A stretch of DNA of 64,000 nt from an uncultured Collinsella sp. (GTDB taxonomy: Bacteria; Actinomycetota; Coriobacteriia; Coriobacteriales; Coriobacteriaceae), in NCBI GenBank assembly GCA_938005465.1, contig CALLNU010000040.1:1-64000 (forward strand), read 5' to 3'. The notes under the pieces are model-generated. The model had not been told where the DNA came from, ran no database searches, and saw nothing but the letters and a program-made list of their open reading frames with translations. A program made the position numbers and the translations under genes. Each line of letters begins with the position of its first letter. The stretch's first letter is position 1. Shown here one piece after another: positions 62,229-64,000 of the stretch.

Positions 62229-63323
62229 ATGAACGAGATCGAAATCAACAATATTCTGTCGAAAGGCGCAAACCTCCTCGACATCACACCCTCGATGTTC
62301 GAAGAGGCGACGTCCCATTACAAGGCTGTAGGAGAATTCTTAGGAAACCACGGCATCGATGCGGACATATCGCCATGCGGCTCCATCTTGACAGGAACCG
62401 TGGTGAGGCCCTATTCCGAAAACGAGGACGCGTACTTCGACATCGACGTCCTCGTGAATCGTCCGGGCTTTGACAGCGCAAACAACACACCCGGGGAAGT
62501 CAGAGACCCCGTCGATGAGACCCTCCTCAAAAGCGACAGGTACGGCAACATGGCGAAAGAATACGACGAGTGCATCACCGTTGAATACGTAGCCAACGGA
62601 ATCGAGGGAGGGTTCCGACTCGATTTGAACACCTGCATAGACGACAAGACTTGCAAGACGCGCCAAGAGTACGCGGACAGTTCGGTCTCGATGGCGTGGA
62701 AGAATCCCGAACGGTGGCACGGAAGCAACCCACGCGGGCTGTGCCAGTGGTTCATCGACAAGAACGAACGCTTCGCCGCCGTGGAAAGAGCCCAAAGGAA
62801 GGCCCGAATCCTGAAGGAAAACCGAAGCCTCTACGCATCTATCGAAGATGTACCGGACTCCCTTGACCGCTCGGAGATGCAGAGAGCGGTCCAGGTTCTG
62901 AAGCGTTCTCGGGACGAGTTCTACCATCGCTGCGGTAAGTCTGAGAAGGCACCGGCATCCTGCGTAGTCACCGTCATCATCGGAAAGGTATCCGATCACC
63001 TGCCCAACAACACAAAGGCGATCGAATTCCTGGAAAGCTTCATCCAATGCGCGAGATCACTCGCAGCAGCACGGAGCCTACCTAATCCGGTTTACGATGA
63101 GGATCTGCTCCAAGAATGGGATGACGAGAGTTTCGCGCTCCTTACATTATGGCTAGAGGAAATCGATCGAAGCCTCGGCAACCTGCGCTGCGGAGCGCGG
63201 GCGAAGGGCGGCGCTGCAGCCGAAGCCATCTTCGGGAGCAAGATTGGAAAAAGAGCAATGCCCGTTACAGCGGCAGCCGTCGTTCCTAGCGTCGTCACTC
63301 CCTTGAAGCCATGGTCGATGTAG
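62229..63323 (+). CDS. CD-NTase (SMODS) cyclic oligonucleotide synthase, CBASS
   Basis: A 364-residue nucleotidyltransferase. GS at 51-52 and GT at 56-57 begin the Pol-beta fold, D71 and D73 (FDIDVLV) bind metal, and D132 in FRLDLN is the third catalytic acid. The C-terminal helical part (about 160-300) fits the SMODS family that makes cyclic di- or trinucleotides on phage infection. ATG at 62229 is preferred over the frame start at 62193 because of GGAGTAGAG just upstream. Product and activating signal are unknown. The E2-like gene overlaps or follows after two bases. Confidence 0.88.
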   Translation: MNEIEINNILSKGANLLDITPSMFEEATSHYKAVGEFLGNHGIDADISPCGSILTGTVVRPYSENEDAYFDIDVLVNRPGFDSANNTPGEVRDPVDETLLKSDRYGNMAKEYDECITVEYVANGIEGGFRLDLNTCIDDKTCKTRQEYADSSVSMAWKNPERWHGSNPRGLCQWFIDKNERFAAVERAQRKARILKENRSLYASIEDVPDSLDRSEMQRAVQVLKRSRDEFYHRCGKSEKAPASCVVTVIIGKVSDHLPNNTKAIEFLESFIQCARSLAAARSLPNPVYDEDLLQEWDDESFALLTLWLEEIDRSLGNLRCGARAKGGAAAEAIFGSKIGKRAMPVTAAAVVPSVVTPLKPWSM

Positions 63324-63325
63324 CG

Positions 63326-64000
63326 ATGACCAGCCCCGAAAGGGCTATCGAGGAGCTGCTGAAAGTGCGCACTGGATTTAAGCGCGAAGCTGGACAGCAG
63401 GGAAAGGTCATCCTCACTGGACCATACTCTCTTGACGCGACCTACAATGGCGTTCGCTTGGCGGAGGATTTCGACCTTCAACTGGTTGTCCCAGGCGACT
63501 ACCCTGCAAGCCTCCCAACGGTCAGGGAGACATCCGGCGTCATCGATCCCGGGTACGAGCATCTCTACCTTAACGGGACCTTCTGTCTAGGGGTTCGGGG
63601 TGAGTTACTCCTGGCCCAACTTGAAAACCCGTCCCTTGTAGCGCTTCTCGATGGGCCGATCCGAAGCTACCTGTACTCTTATCTCTTCCGAAAAAGATAC
63701 GGAAACTACCCTTTCGGAGACAGAGCTCATGGAGTCCGGGGGATCCTTCGTTACTACGAGGAGCTTTTCGGGGAAGCGGATTTTCCAACGATCATGAAGC
63801 TGCTTGGGGCCGTCTGTTTCGAAAACTACCGCGGACACCTCCCCTGCCCGTGCGGATCGGGACTTATCGCTAGAAAATGCCATGGAGAAACCATCCTCAA
63901 GCTCAAGAAGAGCGGAGCGACGGAGGCCTTCTCTTCCGACTTTACAACAATCGCGTGTGAGCTGACCTATCTGCAGCAATCGGCTGTAAAAAGGGAGCAA
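63326..64000 (+). CDS. E2-like ubiquitin-conjugating protein with SEC-C zinc motif (partial)
   Basis: Open to the window edge, at least 225 residues, with no stop seen. FDLQLVVPGDYPASLP (residues 49-64) fits the E2 beta-sheet and YP..P turn, and LNGTFCLG places C87 at the E2 active-site cysteine (usual NG-x-CL). A SEC-C zinc motif follows at 174-186 (C174, C176, C185, H186). Start at 63326, two bases after the CD-NTase stop; an in-frame ATG at 63311 would overlap. By analogy with type II-short CBASS it may ligate the CD-NTase to a target. The SEC-C end is an unusual addition. Confidence 0.75.
   Translation, partial: MTSPERAIEELLKVRTGFKREAGQQGKVILTGPYSLDATYNGVRLAEDFDLQLVVPGDYPASLPTVRETSGVIDPGYEHLYLNGTFCLGVRGELLLAQLENPSLVALLDGPIRSYLYSYLFRKRYGNYPFGDRAHGVRGILRYYEELFGEADFPTIMKLLGAVCFENYRGHLPCPCGSGLIARKCHGETILKLKKSGATEAFSSDFTTIACELTYLQQSAVKREQ

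Overview
This window is high-GC bacterial chromosome (protein-coding GC around 60% by eye). Gene content and order fit an actinomycete of the class Coriobacteriia, most likely Collinsella or a close relative. That assignment rests on my recognition of protein families, not on a search. It carries about 65 protein genes, five tRNA genes, and a variable right end rich in defence genes.

Region 1 (1-25.4 kb) is mostly + strand housekeeping: a PLP aminotransferase, a PHP phosphatase, an rlmD-type rRNA methyltransferase, then RNase J, FtsK, a RodZ-like protein, YajQ, RimO, PgsA, CinA, RecA, RecX, RNase Y, a GHKL ATPase, SpoVS, MiaB, MiaA, HflX, LexA, a YneA-like LysM protein, NrdR and Dut. Order is strikingly like the Bacillus subtilis rnjB-spoIIIE-rodZ-pgsA-cinA-recA-rny-ymdB-spoVS-miaB-miaA-hflX-lexA-yneA region. 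A GHKL ATPase sits where Bacillus has ymdB. The SOS circuit is readable: a perfect CGAAC-N4-GTTCG box lies inside the recA promoter, and three boxes lie between lexA and the divergent yneA-like gene.

Region 2 (25.4-51.2 kb) holds a glycolipid glycosyltransferase, thioredoxin reductase, a DUF1836 regulator and degV sharing a palindromic operator, an NlpC/P60 hydrolase, apt, a MerR/FHA/PgsA cluster resembling the actinobacterial garA locus, tRNA-Pro, and a nearly gap-free run of - strand genes. These are scpA, scpB, rluB, cmk, plsC, ispH, DUF512, der, plsY, gpsA, rpe, cysteine desulfurase, nif3-like, a zinc-ribbon protein and coaBC. An M50 protease, a small membrane protein and an ABC-F ATPase lie upstream of scpA.

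Region 3 (51.2-64 kb) is accessory. A segment with the 5' scar of the ABC-F gene, tRNA-Ala(GGC) and its promoter occurs twice, 835 bp apart. Each copy is followed by GC-rich palindromes and a 162-163 nt element whose long terminal arms differ between copies yet pair within each copy. Then come a DUF559-like nuclease candidate, tRNA-Val, a DUF3825 protein, a DUF4160 pair, a membrane-anchored GIY-YIG protein with a partner, an LPXTG surface protein, and decayed gene fragments.

The right edge (59.3-64 kb) is the most interesting part. An RloA-like AAA ATPase, an RloB-like protein and an S-4TM pore-forming effector candidate overlap as one leftward operon. Diverging from it are a CD-NTase (CBASS nucleotidyltransferase) and an E2-like protein fused to a SEC-C zinc motif, which runs off the window. 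I propose this as a composite CBASS/RloAB defence cassette.
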